From positions 124,001 through 188,000 of the forward strand of contig NZ_FNVB01000009.1 of the NCBI RefSeq assembly GCF_900108315.1: a stretch of DNA of 64,000 nucleotides, in the 5' to 3' direction. Within the stretch, counting starts at the first letter, position 1, and each line of letters opens with the position of its first letter. A program made the position numbers and the translations under genes. This document shows, piece after piece, positions 19,387-28,578 of this stretch. The notes beneath the pieces are model-generated. The model was not told the origin of the DNA and searched no databases. It saw only the letters and a program-made list of their open reading frames with translations. This stretch comes from Saccharopolyspora kobensis. Its GTDB lineage: Bacteria > Actinomycetota > Actinomycetes > Mycobacteriales > Pseudonocardiaceae.

Positions 19387-19457
19387 AGCGGGCGACGGGA
19401 ATCGAACCCGCGTAGCCAGTTTGGAAGACTGGGGCTCTACCATTGAGCTACGCCCGC
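19387..19457 (-). tRNA. tRNA-Gly (anticodon TCC)
   Basis: A 71-base cloverleaf on the minus strand. The acceptor arm is GCGGGCG/CGCCCGC with a T discriminator and an encoded CCA at 19384-19386. The D arm is TAGCTCAATGGTAGAGC-like, the anticodon loop CTTCCAA, and the T loop GTTCGATTC. Confidence 0.96.
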
Positions 19458-19572
19458 GTGCCGGTTTCGCCGTTCCTGCTGGGGTTCGGGCGACCTTGCG
19501 TGCCACAGCTTAGCGGGTCGCGATAGGCTCTTCGCAACGCACCCGGGGTTCTCGGGTGCGTCGCACGTCGGA

Positions 19573-19646
19573 CGGGGTGTGGCGCAGTTTGGTAGCGCAC
19601 TCGCTTTGGGTGCGAGGGGTCGTGGGTTCAAATCCCGCCACCCCGA
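19573..19646 (+). tRNA. tRNA-Pro (anticodon TGG)
   Basis: A 74-base cloverleaf with acceptor CGGGGTG/CACCCCG, anticodon loop CTTTGGGTG giving TGG, and T loop GTTCAAATC. No CCA is encoded. It is divergent from tRNA-Gly. Confidence 0.96.
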
Positions 19647-19654
19647 CGTCCGCG

Positions 19655-19689
19655 GCCGGTCGCCCGCTTCTCGCGGGCGGCCGGTTTTT
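19655..19689 (+). terminator. tRNA-Pro intrinsic terminator
   Basis: A GC hairpin (CGCCCGC/GCGGGCG with flanking CCGG pairing) is followed by TTTTT at 19685-19689, one of the few classical U-tract terminators in the window. Confidence 0.8.
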
Positions 19690-19724
19690 CGTCTCCCGGT
19701 CGGTGATCTGGCTCGCAGCCGGGC

Positions 19725-19982
19725 GTGACGGTTGGTAACGGTCGGGCGCGAGGTGCCGATTTCCCGTTCGTGCGCGATGGGATTCCGGAGTTGCGCGCTC
19801 ACCTTCCCGCAGCGGTGGTGTGCGCGGTGCTGGGCGCCGCGTTGGTGCTGCTGGTCGTGGTGTCGTTCGTCGTTCCCGGGCCGGTCGGGGTGGCCGAGCT
19901 GGCCCCGGCCGACGGGGTCGTGACGGCGGTCACTCCGACGAAGCTGGGCGCGGCGGTCGGTTCGGTGTTGAACGGTCAGTGA
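19725..19982 (+). CDS. Possible small membrane protein
   Basis: An 85-codon frame from GTG (19725) with one strong hydrophobic helix, 'VVCAVLGAALVLLVVVSFVV' (about 31-50), and a Val/Ala-rich tail. There is no clear ribosome site and no family. Its last 50 bases overlap the 3' end of the convergent sucrase/ferredoxin-like gene. It could be chance; the hydrophobic helix is the only support. Confidence 0.35.
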   Translation: MTVGNGRARGADFPFVRDGIPELRAHLPAAVVCAVLGAALVLLVVVSFVVPGPVGVAELAPADGVVTAVTPTKLGAAVGSVLNGQ

Positions 19983-20871
19983 TGGCCACCGCGGTGGTCG
20001 CGGTGGGGCGGACCGCTGCCTTGCCGCAGCTGTTGGGCCGGGGAGGGTCGAGTTCGCGGGTTCGCACGGTCACCTGCCAGCGGCGGCCGTCCTGGTGGGC
20101 GACGTCGACCAGCTCGGCGGTGCCGCCGGTGACGCGCAGCGCGTCGGCCCGGTGTTCGCCGAGGTGCTCGCGCACGGCCAGTTCGGCGGCTTGACCTGCG
20201 TGGTTCCACGTCGACCGGCCGCGGCAGAGCTCGAGCGCGACTTCGCCGGCCGCGGCCGCGGACAGGATCTTCCCGACGGCTTCGGCGGTCAGGCGCCCGT
20301 AGGTGTACCCGCTGGGCAGCAGGACCGCGGCGGGGGCGAAGCGGTGTCCGCCGGTGTGCGAGGTCTCCCAGATGGCGTCCTCGCCCGCGAGGTCGTTGAT
20401 CAGCTCGCGTCCGAGCACGGCGCAGCACCGGTCGCGGCGGCCGTTGGTGCACACCAGCAGGACCGGTCCGGCCACCGGCCGCCCCCAGCCGTCGTGGTGC
20501 CCGGCGGCGATGCGCTCGAAGTCGAGGTCGAGCAGCTCGGCCGGGTCGGTGGTGGTCAGCTCGCGCAGCCAGCCGGAGCCGGGCGCGGTGTTGGCGAGCA
20601 GCACCCGGCGCGCGGTCGCCTCCGGGGTGTCCGCGTGGCGTCCCGGGTGCCGGATGAGCTGCACCCGCACGCCGTGCTCGCTCGCCTTCGCGTCCAGCGC
20701 CCGGCCCAGTTCGGGGTCGAGGTGGCTCTGGACCAGCGCGTTGCGCCCCCACGGGCCGCGCTGCTCCAGGCAGAGCCAGCCGCGGGCGACCGCGGCGGTG
20801 CCGGTGAGCGGCTCGGCGTGCGCGGTGGACAGCGCGGCGCAAGTGGCGGGATCGGCGGTGGTGTGCTGCAC
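19930..20871 (-). CDS. Sucrase/ferredoxin-like family protein
   Basis: About 313 residues; the GTG at 20871 follows GGGTGGG, and a TTG 12 bases upstream is the alternative. The family motif 'VCTNGRRDRCCAVLGREL' holds the Cys cluster, and 'WETSHTGGHRFAPAAVLLP' carries the conserved His pair. Members (yeast Apd1 relatives) have a thioredoxin-like fold that can bind a [2Fe-2S] cluster; the physiological role is unknown in actinobacteria. The C-terminal 40 residues are Pro/Thr-rich and look unstructured. Confidence 0.8.
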   Translation of the reverse strand: MQHTTADPATCAALSTAHAEPLTGTAAVARGWLCLEQRGPWGRNALVQSHLDPELGRALDAKASEHGVRVQLIRHPGRHADTPEATARRVLLANTAPGSGWLRELTTTDPAELLDLDFERIAAGHHDGWGRPVAGPVLLVCTNGRRDRCCAVLGRELINDLAGEDAIWETSHTGGHRFAPAAVLLPSGYTYGRLTAEAVGKILSAAAAGEVALELCRGRSTWNHAGQAAELAVREHLGEHRADALRVTGGTAELVDVAHQDGRRWQVTVRTRELDPPRPNSCGKAAVRPTATTAVAITDRSTPNRPPRPASSE

Positions 20872-20977
20872 GATCCCACCCAAGCACGCGGCCGCTGACC
20901 GCCGCGAAACGAGTTGGCCGGACGGTCGCCGGTGCGGCTTCCCGCAACCCCGGCCCGTGGTCGCCGGTGGGAAGCAA

Positions 20978-20983
20978 TAGACT
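20978..20983 (+). promoter_or_regulatory. Candidate -10 box for tig
   Basis: TAGACT lies 87 bases before the tig GTG in the 199-base gap between divergent genes. No good -35 hexamer is visible. Confidence 0.3.
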
Positions 20984-21070
20984 CGGTGGTCAGCCCGGCA
21001 TTGGGGGTGGTGTTGCGCCGCGCCCGCTGGCAGCGCCGGGAATCAAAGCACGTTCGCACTAGGAGACCAC

Positions 21071-22429
21071 GTGAAGAGCACCGTCGAGCACCTGAGCCCG
21101 ACGCGCGTCCGGATCAACGTCGAGGTGCCGTTCGACGAGCTCAAGCCGAACTTCGACCGCGCGTACAAGGCACTGGCCCAGCAGGTTCGCATCCCCGGCT
21201 TCCGGCCGGGCAAGGTTCCGGCGCGGGTGCTGGAGAGCCGCATCGGTCGGGGCCCCGTGCTCGACGAGGTCGTCAACGAGGCGGTCCCGGCCAAGTACCT
21301 GGAAGCGGTCAACAGCAGCGAGGTGCGCACCCTCGGTCGCCCGGACATCGAGGTGACCAAGATCGAGGACGGCGCCGAGATCGCGTTCACCGCCGAGGTC
21401 GACGTCCGCCCGGAGATCACCGTGCCCGCCTTCGGCGAGCTGTCGGTGAGCGTGGACGACGTCGAGGTCACCGAGGACGAGGTGACCGAGCAGCTGGACT
21501 CGCTGCGCGCCCGCTTCGGCACTCTCGCCGGGGTGGACCGGCCCGCGCAGGACGGCGACTTCGTCAGCATCGACCTGTCGGCCACCGTCGACGGCGAAGA
21601 GGTCGAGGACGCCCAGACCAGCGGTCTGTCCTACGAGATCGGCTCCGGCCAGCTGATCGAGGGCATCGACGAGGCGCTGATCGGCGCGAGCGAGGGCGAC
21701 ACCAAGACCTTCACCACCAACCTGGTGGCCGGTGAGCACGCCGGCAAGGACGCCGAGGTGACGGTCAAGCTGAACTCCGTCAAGGAGCGCCAGCTGCCCG
21801 AGGCCGACGACGAGTTCGCGCAGCTGGCCAGCGAGTTCGACACCGTCGACGAGCTGATCGCCGACCTGCGGGAGCGGCTGGGCCGGGTCAAGAAGATGCA
21901 GCAGGGCATGCAGGCCCGGGACAAGGTCCTGGACGCGCTGCTGGAGACCGTCGAGGTGCCGCTGCCGGAGAAGGTCGTCGAGTCCGAGGTCGAGGTGCGC
22001 CAGCACGACGCGGTGCACCCGTTCGACCACGACGAGAAGCGCTTCGAAGAGTGGCTTGAGCAGCAGGAGAAGACCCGCGAGCAGTTCGACGCGGAGACCC
22101 GCGAGGAGGCGGAGAAGGCGGTCCGGACCCAGCTGGTCCTGGACACCATCGCCGACGCCGAGGACGTCTCGGTCTCCGACGACGAGCTCACCCAGCGGAT
22201 CATCTACCAGGCGCAGCGGTTCGGCGTGAGCCCGGACCAGTTCGTCCAGCAGGCCCAGCAGTCGGGCCAGCTCGGTGCGCTCTACGCCGACGTCCGCCGC
22301 AGCAAGGCGCTGTTCTCGGTGGTCCGCCAGGCGACGGTCACCGACGCCGCGGGCAACGAGCTGGACCTGGACGAGCTGTTCGGCCCGCAGCAGGGCGAGG
22401 AGGAGGCCGAGACCGCGAAGTCGGAGTGA
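21071..22429 (+). CDS. tig: Trigger factor (ribosome-associated chaperone and prolyl isomerase)
   Basis: A 452-residue three-domain protein. The ribosome-binding signature '[19 protein letters not shown]' is at about residues 42-60. The FKBP-type PPIase domain (about 150-245) starts '[15 protein letters not shown]'-like and contains '[18 protein letters not shown]'. The long helical C-terminal domain ends in an acidic tail. It folds nascent chains at the exit tunnel. The start is GTG behind GGAGACCAC. It stands directly before the clpP pair as in other actinobacteria, and a strong hairpin ends it. Confidence 0.97.
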   Translation: MKSTVEHLSPTRVRINVEVPFDELKPNFDRAYKALAQQVRIPGFRPGKVPARVLESRIGRGPVLDEVVNEAVPAKYLEAVNSSEVRTLGRPDIEVTKIEDGAEIAFTAEVDVRPEITVPAFGELSVSVDDVEVTEDEVTEQLDSLRARFGTLAGVDRPAQDGDFVSIDLSATVDGEEVEDAQTSGLSYEIGSGQLIEGIDEALIGASEGDTKTFTTNLVAGEHAGKDAEVTVKLNSVKERQLPEADDEFAQLASEFDTVDELIADLRERLGRVKKMQQGMQARDKVLDALLETVEVPLPEKVVESEVEVRQHDAVHPFDHDEKRFEEWLEQQEKTREQFDAETREEAEKAVRTQLVLDTIADAEDVSVSDDELTQRIIYQAQRFGVSPDQFVQQAQQSGQLGALYADVRRSKALFSVVRQATVTDAAGNELDLDELFGPQQGEEEAETAKSE

Positions 22430-22470
22430 TCCGGCTCGCGCGCTCGACAACTCGATAAACATGCTCTAAG

Positions 22471-22512
22471 CGAAAGTGGGCGGTACTGGGAAGCTGGTGC
22501 CGCCCACTTTCG
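22471..22512 (+). terminator. tig terminator hairpin
   Basis: Perfect 13-base arms CGAAAGTGGGCGG (22471-22483) and CCGCCCACTTTCG (22500-22512), followed by TT. It starts 41 bases after the tig stop. Confidence 0.75.
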
Positions 22513-22667
22513 TTAGGGTCGGTTGTAGCGGATCACCCGAGAGGGAAGCAGGGCCCTCGAAGTCGCCCGCGGACCCGCTCGGTCCACTTTGGAAGCGGAT
22601 CGGGAGCGGCGCGAGTGACCTGAGTGGCCCACGTGAAAGAGCCCAATGTGGGAGAAGGCAGGGAGAC

Positions 22668-23291
22668 GTGACGCAGCACCTGACTCCGGCGTCCGACGCG
22701 CAGGCGCCGTCCATGCGGACGGGTACCAACGGACTCTCGCTCAACGACTCGGTTTACGAGCGGCTGCTGCGGGAGCGCATCATCGTCCTCGGCTCCCAGG
22801 TCGAGGACTCGATCTCGAACCAGATCTGCTCGCAGCTGCTGCTGCTGGCGGCTGAGGACCCGGACCGCGACATCTCGCTCTACATCAACTCGCCGGGCGG
22901 CTCGGTGACGGCGGGCATGGCCATCTACGACACCATGCAGCTGATCAAGCCGGACGTGGCCACCGTGGCGATGGGCATGGCCGCCTCGATGGGGCAGTTC
23001 CTGCTGTCCGCGGGCGCCAAGGGCAAGCGGTTCGCGCTGCCGCACGCGCGGATCATGATGCACCAGCCGTCGGCCGGCCTCGGCGGCACGGCCTCGGACA
23101 TCGAGATCCAGGCCAAGATGTTCTCCAGGCACAAGAAGGAGATGGCCGAGCTGATCGCGGAGCAGACCGGTCAGACGGTGGAGCGGATCACCCAGGACTC
23201 CGACCGCGACCGGTGGTTCACCGCGGAGGAGGCCCGCGAGTACGGGTTCGTCGACCACGTGGCCAGCGCCGCGAACCTGCCGCGCAGCTGA
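22668..23291 (+). CDS. clpP1: ATP-dependent Clp protease proteolytic subunit 1
   Basis: The 207-residue product runs from the GTG at 22668 (GGGAG upstream; the frame is open 64 codons further but reads terminator sequence). Catalytic Ser107 is in '[11 protein letters not shown]', His132 in 'MMHQPSAG', and the Asp at about 181 in 'QDSDRDRW'. A propeptide-like leader precedes '[14 protein letters not shown]'. It forms the mixed ClpP1P2 tetradecamer that degrades substrates delivered by ClpX or ClpC. It is followed 40 bases later by clpP2. Confidence 0.97.
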   Translation: MTQHLTPASDAQAPSMRTGTNGLSLNDSVYERLLRERIIVLGSQVEDSISNQICSQLLLLAAEDPDRDISLYINSPGGSVTAGMAIYDTMQLIKPDVATVAMGMAASMGQFLLSAGAKGKRFALPHARIMMHQPSAGLGGTASDIEIQAKMFSRHKKEMAELIAEQTGQTVERITQDSDRDRWFTAEEAREYGFVDHVASAANLPRS

Positions 23292-23331
23292 TCATCCCCG
23301 CCCGGACCTAGCAACTGAGGAGTCACCGGCC

Positions 23332-23964
23332 GTGAACCCTTACCAGTCCCTGCAGTCCCGGTACGTGCTGCCCTCGTTCGTCGAGCGCACCGCGTACGGG
23401 GTCAAGGAGTCCAACCCGTACAACAAGCTGTTCGAGGAGCGCATCGTGTTCCTCGGCGTCCAGGTCGACGACGCCTCCGCCAACGACGTGATGGCGCAGC
23501 TGCTCTTCCTGGAGTCCGATGACCCGGACCGCGAGATCCAGATGTACATCAACTCCCCGGGTGGCTCGTTCACCGCGATGATGGCCATCTACGACACCAT
23601 CCAGTACGTGCGCCCGGACGTGCGCACCATCTGCCTCGGCCAGGCGGCGTCGGCGGCGGCGGTGCTGCTGGCCGCGGGCACCAAGGGCAAGCGCCAGGCG
23701 CTGCCGAACTCGCGGGTGCTGATCCACCAGCCGTCGGTGGAGGGCATCTACGGCCAGGTGTCGGACCTGGAGATCCAGGCCGCCGAGGTCCAGCGGATGC
23801 GCGACCTGATGGAGTCGACGCTGGCCAAGCACACCAGCCGCTCGCAGGAGCAGGTCCGCCAGGACGTCGACCGCGACAAGATCCTGACCGCGGAGCAGTC
23901 CGTGGAGTACGGGATCATCGACGAGGTCGTGCCCTACCGCAAGCTCTCCGAGCAGAAGGCCTAA
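23332..23964 (+). CDS. clpP2: ATP-dependent Clp protease proteolytic subunit 2
   Basis: The 210-residue partner of ClpP1 has Ser107 ('[13 protein letters not shown]'), His132 ('LIHQPSVEG') and Asp in 'QDVDRDKI'. The leader '[20 protein letters not shown]' matches actinobacterial ClpP2, whose propeptide is cleaved. The start is GTG after TGAGGAG. It is translated with clpP1. A 610-base stretch with a large inverted repeat separates it from clpX. Confidence 0.97.
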   Translation: MNPYQSLQSRYVLPSFVERTAYGVKESNPYNKLFEERIVFLGVQVDDASANDVMAQLLFLESDDPDREIQMYINSPGGSFTAMMAIYDTIQYVRPDVRTICLGQAASAAAVLLAAGTKGKRQALPNSRVLIHQPSVEGIYGQVSDLEIQAAEVQRMRDLMESTLAKHTSRSQEQVRQDVDRDKILTAEQSVEYGIIDEVVPYRKLSEQKA

Positions 23965-24012
23965 AAGCAGGTCCTCCGGACTCGCCCTGCGTAGCGGTGC
24001 GGGTAGCGGAAC

Positions 24013-24094
24013 CTCAGCGGCCGCCTGGCTGCGGGATCCCGTTCTCACGTGTCCGACACGGCGAACGGGCTGTCCTCGCCAGGCGGCCGCTGAG
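24013..24094. repeat. Large inverted repeat between clpP2 and clpX
   Basis: Perfect 17-base arms (24013-24029 starting CTCAGCGGCC; 24078-24094) enclose a 48-base loop, inside which CCCGTTC (24038-24044) pairs with GAACGGG (24063-24069). No U-tract follows. The rest of 23965-24573 has no coding signal and must hold the clpX promoter. Confidence 0.8.
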
Positions 24095-24573
24095 AACCCG
24101 CGGCGGTGCGAGTTGCGAGGGGCGGTTGTGCGCCTGCGGCGCGCGGCCTTTGCCACGGGGTGCCGGTCGCTCTTCGCGGTGGCGCTGATCAGCGGGAATG
24201 GCCGGGGCGGGCGCGGCACCTCTGATTGTTCGAGGCGTGAGTCATCTCTCGTTCTCGCAGGTGGTGGGCCTGCTTCTCGGCTGGTGTCGACCGCGGAGCC
24301 GTCCTCCTGCGGCGCGCGGCGCGCGGTTTTTCCGGTTCCCGGCGAAAACAGCTGCTGCGAGCTGCGGGAACGCGTAACGTCCCGGCCACGTGGTGGGGCG
24401 GCACGCCCGGGTGCGGGGTCACGACACGCCGAGCGCGGCGCTGGTCACATCACGCTTGGCAATGGCGGACACTGTGAGTCTCCCCGAACTCGGGGAACGC
24501 CAGGTACCGTCGGAAGCACATACGGTCAGGCGCGCTACCGGACGGCGCGCCGGAGGGGACGGGGTCAGCGGTC

Positions 24574-25851
24574 ATGGCACGTATCGGTGACGGCGGCGAC
24601 CTGCTGAAGTGCTCCTTCTGCGGGAAGAGCCAGAAGCAGGTGAAGAAACTCATCGCCGGCCCCGGCGTGTACATCTGCGATGAGTGCATCGATCTCTGCA
24701 ACGAGATCATCGAGGAGGAGCTGGCCGAGGCCGGTGAGGTCAAGCTCGACGAGCTGCCCAAGCCCGCGGAGATCCACGAGTTCCTCGACCAGTACGTCAT
24801 CGGGCAGGACCCGGCGAAGCGGAACCTGTCGGTAGCGGTCTACAACCACTACAAGCGCATCCAGGCCGGAGAGCGCCAGAGCCGCGGTGAAGAGGCCGTC
24901 GAGCTGGCCAAGTCCAACATCCTGATGCTCGGCCCGACGGGCTGCGGCAAGACCTACCTCGCGCAGACGCTGGCGAAGATGCTGAACGTGCCGTTCGCCA
25001 TCGCCGACGCCACCGCGCTGACCGAGGCCGGGTACGTGGGCGAGGACGTCGAGAACATCCTGCTCAAGCTGATCCAGGCGGCCGACTACGACGTCAAGCG
25101 CGCCGAGACCGGCATCATCTACATCGACGAGGTCGACAAGATCGCCCGCAAGAGCGAGAACCCGTCGATCACCCGCGACGTCTCCGGCGAGGGCGTGCAG
25201 CAGGCGCTGCTGAAGATCCTGGAGGGCACCACGGCCAGCGTGCCGCCGCAGGGCGGCCGCAAGCACCCGCACCAGGAGTTCATCCAGATCGACACGACGA
25301 ACGTGCTGTTCATCGTGGCAGGTGCGTTCGCCGGGCTGGAGAAGATCGTCGAGGAGCGGGTCGGCAAGCACAGCGTCGGCTTCGGTGCGGAGCTGCGCTC
25401 CAAGTCCCAGATCGACACCGCCGACCACTTCGCCGACGTGATGCCCGAGGACCTGATCAAGTACGGCCTGATCCCGGAGTTCATCGGCCGGCTGCCCACG
25501 GTGGCCAGCGTGACGAACCTGGACAAGCCGTCCCTGGTGCAGATCCTCACCGAGCCGCGCAACGCGCTGGTGAAGCAGTACAAGCGCTTGTTCGAGATGG
25601 ACAACGTGGAGCTGGAGTTCACCAAGACCGCGCTGGAGGCGATCGCCGACCAGGCGATCCTGCGCGGCACGGGCGCCCGCGGTCTGCGCGCGATCCTCGA
25701 AGAGGTCCTGCTGCCGGTGATGTACGACATCCCGAGCCGGTCGGACGTCGCCAAGGTCGTGATCACCGAGCAGACCGTCCGGGAGAACGTGAACCCGACG
25801 ATCGTGGCGCGCCAGGCGACGCGCCGCGAACGCCGCGAGAAGTCCGCGTAA
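24574..25851 (+). CDS. clpX: ATP-dependent Clp protease ATP-binding subunit ClpX
   Basis: A 425-residue AAA+ unfoldase. The N-terminal zinc-binding domain uses Cys13, Cys16, Cys35 and Cys38 (CSFC, CDEC). Walker A GPTGCGKT is at 120-127, Walker B '[12 protein letters not shown]' follows, and '[11 protein letters not shown]' carries sensor/arginine elements. 'HSVGFGAE' is the ClpP-docking loop (VGF where E. coli has IGF). It recognises and unfolds substrates for ClpP1P2. A hairpin terminator follows. Confidence 0.98.
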   Translation: MARIGDGGDLLKCSFCGKSQKQVKKLIAGPGVYICDECIDLCNEIIEEELAEAGEVKLDELPKPAEIHEFLDQYVIGQDPAKRNLSVAVYNHYKRIQAGERQSRGEEAVELAKSNILMLGPTGCGKTYLAQTLAKMLNVPFAIADATALTEAGYVGEDVENILLKLIQAADYDVKRAETGIIYIDEVDKIARKSENPSITRDVSGEGVQQALLKILEGTTASVPPQGGRKHPHQEFIQIDTTNVLFIVAGAFAGLEKIVEERVGKHSVGFGAELRSKSQIDTADHFADVMPEDLIKYGLIPEFIGRLPTVASVTNLDKPSLVQILTEPRNALVKQYKRLFEMDNVELEFTKTALEAIADQAILRGTGARGLRAILEEVLLPVMYDIPSRSDVAKVVITEQTVRENVNPTIVARQATRRERREKSA

Positions 25852-25927
25852 TCCGCCCGTTCCGCTGAACTGACGCGGAACTGGCTTCAGCACCAGCGGT
25901 TTTCGAGTCCGGAGAGCTGAAACATCC

Positions 25928-25958
25928 CGGCCCGCGATGCCTCTCGCATCGCGGGCCG
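25928..25958 (+). terminator. clpX terminator hairpin
   Basis: Perfect 13-base arms (25928-25940 and 25946-25958, CGGCCCGCGATGC and its complement) with a 5-base loop, followed by TTTC. Confidence 0.8.
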
Positions 25959-26053
25959 TTTCACTCTTGTGGCCCGGGCGCGAACGCTGCGAACCCGGCC
26001 CGGTTAGATGATCCTGGGTACTGACCAGATCATCTTCCCGGGGAGCGCCTGCC

Positions 26054-26692
26054 ATGAGCGAGATGCACGTCCTGCTGGTTCACGGGATGACCGGTTCCGG
26101 ACCCTGGCACTGGCAGCAGTGGCTCGCCGGTCAGCTCCGCGAACAGGGCGTCGAGGTGGACCTGCCGTCGTTCCCCGATCCGGACCGGCCGGTGCTGGCG
26201 GAGTGGCTGCCGGTGCTGCGCGAGCGGCTGGCCGCGGTGCCGAAGGAGGCCGAGCTCGTGGTGGCCGCGCACTCCTGCGGAGTGGCGCTGTGGCTGCACC
26301 ACGCGGCGACGGTCGGCGGGAGCGCCAGGCGCGCGGACCGGGTGCTGCTGGTGGCCCCGCCGCCGCCGGACTGGCAGCACCCGGATGCCCAGGACATCAC
26401 CCCGTACCCGACGGATGCGGCGGCGCTGCGCCGCGCGGCGGGCATCACGCGGCTCGTGGTCGGCACCGGCGACCCGTACCTGTCGATGTACCGGGCGCAC
26501 GCCCTGGCCGAGTCGCTCCAGGTCGAGATGGACGTGATCCTCGACGGCGAGCACCTGAACACCGACGCGGGCTACGGTCCCTGGCCTGCGGTGCTGAGCT
26601 GGGCCCTTTACGGCACGGTGCCGCTCAACGACCGCTTCGACGCCGATCCCTACACCGCCGGGCAGTCCCAGGCCCGCCTCCGGCTGGCCTGA
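26054..26692 (+). CDS. Alpha/beta hydrolase (RBBP9/YdeN-like)
   Basis: A 212-residue small alpha/beta hydrolase starting 'MSEMHVLLVHGMTGSGPWHW' (oxyanion HG-type loop). The nucleophile elbow is 'AAHSCGVALW' (Ser), the acid probably Asp in 'TGDPYLSMY', and the base His in 'DGEHLNTDAGYG'. The 'GHLN..GYG'-like end is typical of RBBP9/YdeN serine hydrolases, whose substrates are mostly unknown. It is monocistronic and ends convergent, four bases from the next gene. Confidence 0.85.
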   Translation: MSEMHVLLVHGMTGSGPWHWQQWLAGQLREQGVEVDLPSFPDPDRPVLAEWLPVLRERLAAVPKEAELVVAAHSCGVALWLHHAATVGGSARRADRVLLVAPPPPDWQHPDAQDITPYPTDAAALRRAAGITRLVVGTGDPYLSMYRAHALAESLQVEMDVILDGEHLNTDAGYGPWPAVLSWALYGTVPLNDRFDADPYTAGQSQARLRLA

Positions 26693-26696
26693 CGGC

Positions 26697-27572
26697 TCAT
26701 CTCGCGGCCGGCAGTTCACCGCCGATGAAGTCCACCACCTCGGGCAGCGCCTTGCGGTAGTAGCGGCTGTTGTGGCCGCCCGGGGTCGTGGACGCGTAGT
26801 CGGGCTCGGCCATGCGGATGAAGCGGCGGGTGCCCTCGATGAAGCGGTCCTCGGTGCCGCACCACACGCCCAGCGGCAGGTTGCCGAGCGAGCCGATGTG
26901 GCGCAGCGGATCGATCTCCGCCCACTCGGCCTCGGTGGTGAACGCCTTGCGCTTGCGCATCTCCGGCCAGCTGGTGATCAGCGCCGGGGACACCACCGCT
27001 GCCGCCGACAGCGGGTGCCCCATCTCACGCCTGCGCCGCGCGTAGAGCAGCGCGCCGAAGCCGCCCATCGAGATGCCCGCCGCGGCGAAGGGGCGGTGCT
27101 CGGGCCCGCCGAGGTTGCGCTCGGCCAGCCAGCGCGGCACCTCGCCGAGCAGCATCCACAGCGGATCGTCGTTGGGGCGCCGGTGCCAGTAGTTGTTCCC
27201 GCCGCCGTCCACGGCCAGGAACGCGAACGGTGGAATGCGGCCCGAGGCCACCGAGTCCGACAGCCAGCCCGGCAGCCCGCCCACCGACTTGCGCGCGTCG
27301 CCGAACCGCCCGTGCAGCATCAGGCACACCGGAAGTCCTTGGCGCGGAACGCCTTTCGGGGACATCAGCACGAAGTTGATGAAGCAGTTGCGGGCGTGCG
27401 AGTAGAGCCGTTCCACGGACACGTTCGACTGGTTGGCCAGCGGCACCGGAGTGCCGGGCGGCGTCGACCCGAACCGGCCGCCCAGCCCCAGCCCGAGGGC
27501 GGCGGCGCCGGTGATGCCGGCGGCGAGGACGCTGCGGCGCGGCAGCAGGTGACGACCCTGCGAATCGCGCAT
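26697..27572 (-). CDS. Secreted alpha/beta hydrolase-fold esterase (Tat signal)
   Basis: The 291-residue product starts at ATG 27572 with GGAGGG close upstream. The leader 'RHLLPRRSVLAAGITGAAAL' is a twin-arginine signal, so export in folded form is predicted. The body is an esterase-D/antigen-85-like hydrolase. 'LMLHGRFGDARKS' gives the oxyanion loop, 'AAGISMGGFGALLYA' the nucleophile Ser, 'GTEDRF' the acid and 'GGHNSRYY' the His. The substrate is unknown; wall-lipid or trehalose ester chemistry is possible but not shown. Confidence 0.85.
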   Translation of the reverse strand: MRDSQGRHLLPRRSVLAAGITGAAALGLGLGGRFGSTPPGTPVPLANQSNVSVERLYSHARNCFINFVLMSPKGVPRQGLPVCLMLHGRFGDARKSVGGLPGWLSDSVASGRIPPFAFLAVDGGGNNYWHRRPNDDPLWMLLGEVPRWLAERNLGGPEHRPFAAAGISMGGFGALLYARRRREMGHPLSAAAVVSPALITSWPEMRKRKAFTTEAEWAEIDPLRHIGSLGNLPLGVWCGTEDRFIEGTRRFIRMAEPDYASTTPGGHNSRYYRKALPEVVDFIGGELPAAR

Positions 27573-27631
27573 GCATCCCTCCAGTGGCGGCTCCTGCTCT
27601 CCATCGTGCCAACGCGGCGCGGCATTCGCCG

Positions 27632-28471
27632 CTAACCCGCGATGTTCTTGGTCACGATGCGCTCGGCGCCGGTGTAGACGTTCATGGACCGCCCGCGCAG
27701 GAACCCGACCAGCGTGATGCCCTGCTCGGCGGCGAGGTCGACCGCCAGCGAGGACGGTGCGGAGACCGCGGCGAGCATCGGCACGCCGGCCATCGCGGCC
27801 TTCTGCACCAGTTCGAACGACGCCCGGCCGGACACCATCAGCACGCATCCGGACAGCGGCACGCGCTCCGCCAGCAGGGCCCAGCCGAGCACCTTGTCGA
27901 CGGCGTTGTGCCGCCCGACGTCCTCCCGCACCACCAGCAGTTCGCCGTCGCCGCTGAACAGCCCGGCCGCGTGCAGGCCGCCGGTCGTGTCGAAGACGCG
28001 CTGGGCGGCGCGCAGCCGGTCGGGGATGCCGATGAGCGTCTCCGCGGTGACGGTGAGCGGGTCGTCGGCGGGGGAGTGGCGGGTGGTCAGCCGGACCGAG
28101 TCCAGCGCCGCCTTGCCGCACACACCGCACGAGGAGGTGGTGTAGAAGTTCCGGGTCACCGAGGCCTCGGGCGGCCGCACGCCGGGCGCGAGCACGACGT
28201 CGAGCACGTTGTAGGTGTTGCGGCCGTCCGGGCCGGGGCTGTCGCAGTAGCGCGCCGTCGACAGCTGCTCGCGGTCGTGGATGACGCCCTCGGTCAGCAG
28301 GAACCCGTGGGCGAGTTCGACGTCGTGCCCGGGTGTGCGCATGGTCACCGACAGCGGCCGCCCGTCGACGCGGATCTCCATCGGCTCCTCGGCCGCGAGC
28401 ACGTCCGGCCTGCTCCTGGTCCCATCGGCGGCGATCCTCAGCACCGGTCGCCGCACCGTGACGCGTCCCAT
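27632..28471 (-). CDS. fdhD: Formate dehydrogenase accessory sulfurtransferase FdhD
   Basis: The 279-residue protein has the active-site motif '[11 protein letters not shown]' (CxxC), '[15 protein letters not shown]', '[15 protein letters not shown]' and '[18 protein letters not shown]'. FdhD passes sulfur from the cysteine desulfurase to the molybdenum cofactor of formate dehydrogenases. It is divergent from the OFA transporter gene, and an FdhF/YdeP-type molybdoenzyme lies 6 kb away, suggesting a formate-linked set. Confidence 0.95.
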   Translation of the reverse strand: MGRVTVRRPVLRIAADGTRSRPDVLAAEEPMEIRVDGRPLSVTMRTPGHDVELAHGFLLTEGVIHDREQLSTARYCDSPGPDGRNTYNVLDVVLAPGVRPPEASVTRNFYTTSSCGVCGKAALDSVRLTTRHSPADDPLTVTAETLIGIPDRLRAAQRVFDTTGGLHAAGLFSGDGELLVVREDVGRHNAVDKVLGWALLAERVPLSGCVLMVSGRASFELVQKAAMAGVPMLAAVSAPSSLAVDLAAEQGITLVGFLRGRSMNVYTGAERIVTKNIAG

Positions 28472-28578
28472 CGGCCCCTCCTCGCGCGTTCGCTCGGCGG
28501 AAGACGACCCTCGATCGGCCGCCCGCGCACAAGTATGCTCAGCGCTCCTCGATCAACAGCACTTGGCCGGGAGGCCTG

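Noticed and set aside
19387-19646. Integrated element at the tRNA-Gly/tRNA-Pro pair
   Set aside because: No integrase, no direct repeats of tRNA 3' ends and no foreign genes flank them.
19986-20004. Possible fourth copy of family B (reverse orientation) at the end of the sucrase/ferredoxin-like gene
   Set aside because: Only about 15 bases match, from a GC-rich self-complementary part, and the diagnostic GAATCGCGG segment is absent.
24365-24392. GGGAAC-N18-GTGG before clpX considered as a SigR-type promoter
   Set aside because: The -10 element lacks the GTT core, so the match is too weak to report as a site.
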